Of a stretch of 8,808 bases of DNA, positions 7,007 through 8,808 are shown piece after piece. Under the pieces are notes generated by a model that was given only the letters and a program-made list of their open reading frames with translations, made no database searches and was not told where the DNA came from. The DNA comes from Treponema sp. (lineage in GTDB: Bacteria; Spirochaetota; Spirochaetia; Treponematales; Breznakiellaceae). How positions within the stretch are numbered: position 1 is the stretch's first letter; the number at the start of each line of letters is the position of its first letter. The stretch is from contig JAISPY010000069.1 in NCBI GenBank assembly GCA_031274565.1, forward strand, positions 1 through 8,808, read 5' to 3'. The translations under genes were made by a program, and so were the position numbers.

Positions 7007-8665
7007 ATGAAGATCCGCGTTAAAATACTCTTGGTGGTTTTACCGCTGGTAATGGTGGCGGTGGTAATGGTGGGGGCGTCTTCCTATTTGCTTGCGTCTG
7101 CTGCGGTTAATCGTCTGGCAGTGGATTTTTTGAATTTCATGGCCGAAGAGGTTCGAAACTATGCCGACGGTCAGTGGAATCTGCTGGTGGATAATAACGT
7201 AACCGGCGATCCCTTGATGGAAAATGCCGCTAAACTCGCGGTGGAAAATTTTGCCCGGGGGATATTACGGAGTGATACCCAAGCCATCTTTGCCCTGGAT
7301 CAAGAGGGTACGGTGGACATGAAAGTCGGTCCCGGTTCCCTTTCCCCGGAAGAACGGAATGCCCTCATGGTCTATGGAGCAGAGAGCAGGCGGGAATTCA
7401 CCAGTATCCGGATGGAAGGAATCGTGCGAGTCGCCTATACCATCTCCTTTACCCCCTTCTCCTGGCAGCTCTTTATTACCGAAGAACGGAGCCGCTTTTA
7501 TGGAACGGTCGAACAGATCTTCAGAACCACCCTGTATATCCTGATTGGTACCTTGATCGCGGGTACTTTCATCCTTTTTATTATGGCCCAATATGTAACC
7601 AAGCCCATGGAAGCATTGGTTAGCGCCATGTGGAAGATCATCGAATCCAATAACCTGAATGAAACGGTGGCCGTGTATTATAACGATGAGGTAGGACAGC
7701 TTTCCGAGACCTTTAATCTTATGCTCAAGACCCTTGCATCGGCCTACGATCAGGTTAAGCAATATGCCTTTGACGCTGCGGTTGCCCAGAAACGGGAAAT
7801 GAAGATCCGTAATGTGTTTCAACTGTACGTTCCCAAGGATGTGATTGAGGCGGTGTTTGTGAATCCTGAACAAATGCTCATCGGTAATAACCGGGAAATC
7901 GCCGTACTTTTTTCAGATATCCGGAGTTTCACCACCATCTCCGAGCTTATGGCCCCGGATGAATTGGTCAATTCCCTGAATCGGTATTTTTCGATTATGG
8001 TGAATGTCATCATGGATCGAGAAGGGGTGGTAGATAAGTACATCGGGGACGCTATTATGGCTATTTTTGGCGCCCCGGTAACCCATACCAACGATGCCCT
8101 GGCTTCCGTATTAGCAGGCCTTGAAATGATGGAGCGCCTGGATGATTTCAATGAGGCCCAGAAAGGGTTCGGGGCGCCGGAATTCCGCATTGGGATAGGG
8201 ATCAACTACGGCATTGTTACCGTCGGGAATATCGGCTGCGACAAGAAAATGAACTATACCGTCATTGGGGACTCGGTAAACCTGGCCTCCAGGCTGGAAG
8301 GGCTTACCAAAAAATACCACGAAGCGGTGCTCTTTTCAGAAGGGGTCTATGAAAAAATTGCCCAGGATCTTCCCTGCCGGATTATTGATCGGGTGGCGGT
8401 CAAGGGGAAAACCCAAGGGGTTCCCATCTTTACCAGCCGCCTGAAGTTAAGCGATGATGAAAAGGTGGCATGGCAATACCATAGCGACGCGGCTGAGTGG
8501 TATTATAAGCGGGAATTTCAGAAAGCCCTTTCGGGATTTCAACGGGTCCTCAGCATCCTCCCGGATGATACGGGAGCGCTCCGTTTCACCGACCGTTGTA
8601 ACTACTATATCACCAACCCTCCTCCTGATGACTGGGACGGGGTTGAGGTTATGACGGAAAAATGA
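7007..8665 (+). CDS. Membrane-bound class III adenylate cyclase with extracytoplasmic sensor and HAMP domain
   Basis: The 552-residue protein is predicted to make cyclic AMP from ATP in response to an external or periplasmic cue. It has a first transmembrane helix (7-30), a sensor-like region of about 140 residues outside the membrane (31-172), a second helix (173-197), and a HAMP domain (198-250) with NDEVGQLSETFNLML. A helical linker ends in FQLYVPKDVIEAV (271-283). The catalytic domain (about 295-480) has both metal aspartates, D304 in LFSDIRSFT and D348 in DKYIGDAIMA. It also has K344 and T418 at the base-recognition positions, expected for adenylate rather than guanylate cyclase, plus N425 and R429 (VNLASR) for the transition state. 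The tail (487-552) has one TPR-like helical pair and NPPPDDWDG. ATG 7007 is chosen because the membrane anchor starts there; the ribosome site is poor (AGGG two bases away), consistent with leaderless translation. The gene appears to stand alone. Confidence 0.93.
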   Translation: MKIRVKILLVVLPLVMVAVVMVGASSYLLASAAVNRLAVDFLNFMAEEVRNYADGQWNLLVDNNVTGDPLMENAAKLAVENFARGILRSDTQAIFALDQEGTVDMKVGPGSLSPEERNALMVYGAESRREFTSIRMEGIVRVAYTISFTPFSWQLFITEERSRFYGTVEQIFRTTLYILIGTLIAGTFILFIMAQYVTKPMEALVSAMWKIIESNNLNETVAVYYNDEVGQLSETFNLMLKTLASAYDQVKQYAFDAAVAQKREMKIRNVFQLYVPKDVIEAVFVNPEQMLIGNNREIAVLFSDIRSFTTISELMAPDELVNSLNRYFSIMVNVIMDREGVVDKYIGDAIMAIFGAPVTHTNDALASVLAGLEMMERLDDFNEAQKGFGAPEFRIGIGINYGIVTVGNIGCDKKMNYTVIGDSVNLASRLEGLTKKYHEAVLFSEGVYEKIAQDLPCRIIDRVAVKGKTQGVPIFTSRLKLSDDEKVAWQYHSDAAEWYYKREFQKALSGFQRVLSILPDDTGALRFTDRCNYYITNPPPDDWDGVEVMTEK

Positions 8666-8678
8666 TTTTTTTATTTTC

Positions 8679-8722
8679 AGGAAGCACTGATTTATTCAAT
8701 CGAGAATAAATCAGTGCTTCCT
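8679..8722 (+). terminator. Long perfect hairpin after the cyclase gene, probable terminator
   Basis: Nineteen consecutive pairs join 8679-8697 with 8704-8722 around a 6-base loop (AATCGA), beginning 13 bases after the cyclase stop. A short TTTAA follows, so the T-tract is weak; a stronger T-rich run (TTTTTTTATTTTC) precedes it. The stem is longer than most intrinsic terminators and resembles the hairpin at 8772, so it may belong to a repeat family that also terminates transcription. Confidence 0.6.
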
Positions 8723-8726
8723 TTAA

Positions 8727-8770
8727 TGTGGTTTTTCGCAGTTTTCCGCAGGAAAACGAGAAAAACCATA
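8727..8770 (+). repeat. Second hairpin of the intergenic cluster
   Basis: GGTTTTTC (8730-8737) pairs with GAAAAACC (8760-8767), and GTTTTCC (8741-8747) pairs with GGAAAAC (8751-8757). A small internal loop (GCA against GA) and a 3-base loop (GCA) complete it; the outer pairs extend to 8727/8770 with one G-T wobble. It is unlike the two flanking hairpins in sequence and leaves only four unpaired bases after the first. Confidence 0.6.
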
Positions 8771-8771
8771 G

Positions 8772-8808
8772 GGCAACGCTGATTAGCGTCAAGTTAATCA
8801 GCGTTGCC
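8772..8808 (+). repeat. Third hairpin, related to the one at 8679, reaching the window edge
   Basis: GGCAACGCTGATTA (8772-8785) pairs perfectly with TAATCAGCGTTGCC (8795-8808) over 14 bp, plus one G-T wobble inside. Its left arm matches the left arm of the first hairpin (from 8680) at 10 of 14 positions, and the differences are matched in the right arm. The base at 8771 would pair with the next base outside the window, so the element may continue. Confidence 0.6.

Overview
The window looks like a chromosomal segment of a spirochaete, most likely a treponeme. Base composition is roughly balanced. The solute-binding protein has a signal peptide ending in LFARGTQE, a style common in treponemal binding proteins. 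The membrane adenylate cyclase ends in a short helical tail (NPPPDDWDGV) of a type I associate with treponemal cyclases. The genus is inferred from style, not proven.

Left part, minus strand (1 to 5396): a complete Opp/Dpp-type peptide ABC transporter operon, read right to left. The order is solute-binding protein (GTG start), permease B (GTG or TTG start), permease C, ATPase D and ATPase F, which runs off the left edge about 15-20 residues before its expected end. The last four genes overlap or nearly touch (25 bp gap, 17 bp overlap, ATGA overlap, TGATG overlap), so they are probably one translationally coupled transcript. Together they would bind a peptide or related solute in the periplasm and import it with ATP. 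The substrate cannot be read from sequence.

Middle (5397 to 6747): the operon leader has a tandem 12-bp repeat. Next to it, on the plus strand, lies an orphan fragment that reads as the C-terminal ~75 residues of a polar amino-acid ABC permease. It ends 15 bp before an intact gene for a uroporphyrinogen-decarboxylase-superfamily protein of the MtaA/CmuA (corrinoid methyltransferase) style. The fragment suggests that this gene once sat at the end of an amino-acid transporter operon that was replaced by rearrangement.

Right part (6748 to 8808): a 259-bp intergenic region holds a strong hairpin with a competing alternative pairing, and a promoter-like site with two inverted repeats. The -10 box sits so close to the ATG that the downstream mRNA may be leaderless. 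The downstream gene is a class III adenylate cyclase with two membrane segments, an extracytoplasmic sensor domain, HAMP, a catalytic domain with all key residues, and a helical tail. After its stop come three consecutive long hairpins; the first and third are related, with compensatory changes in both arms, and the third runs to the window edge.

I see no clear new defence, mobile or biosynthetic system. The most interesting signals are the hairpin cluster, the permease remnant beside the methyltransferase-like gene, and the cyclase promoter architecture.
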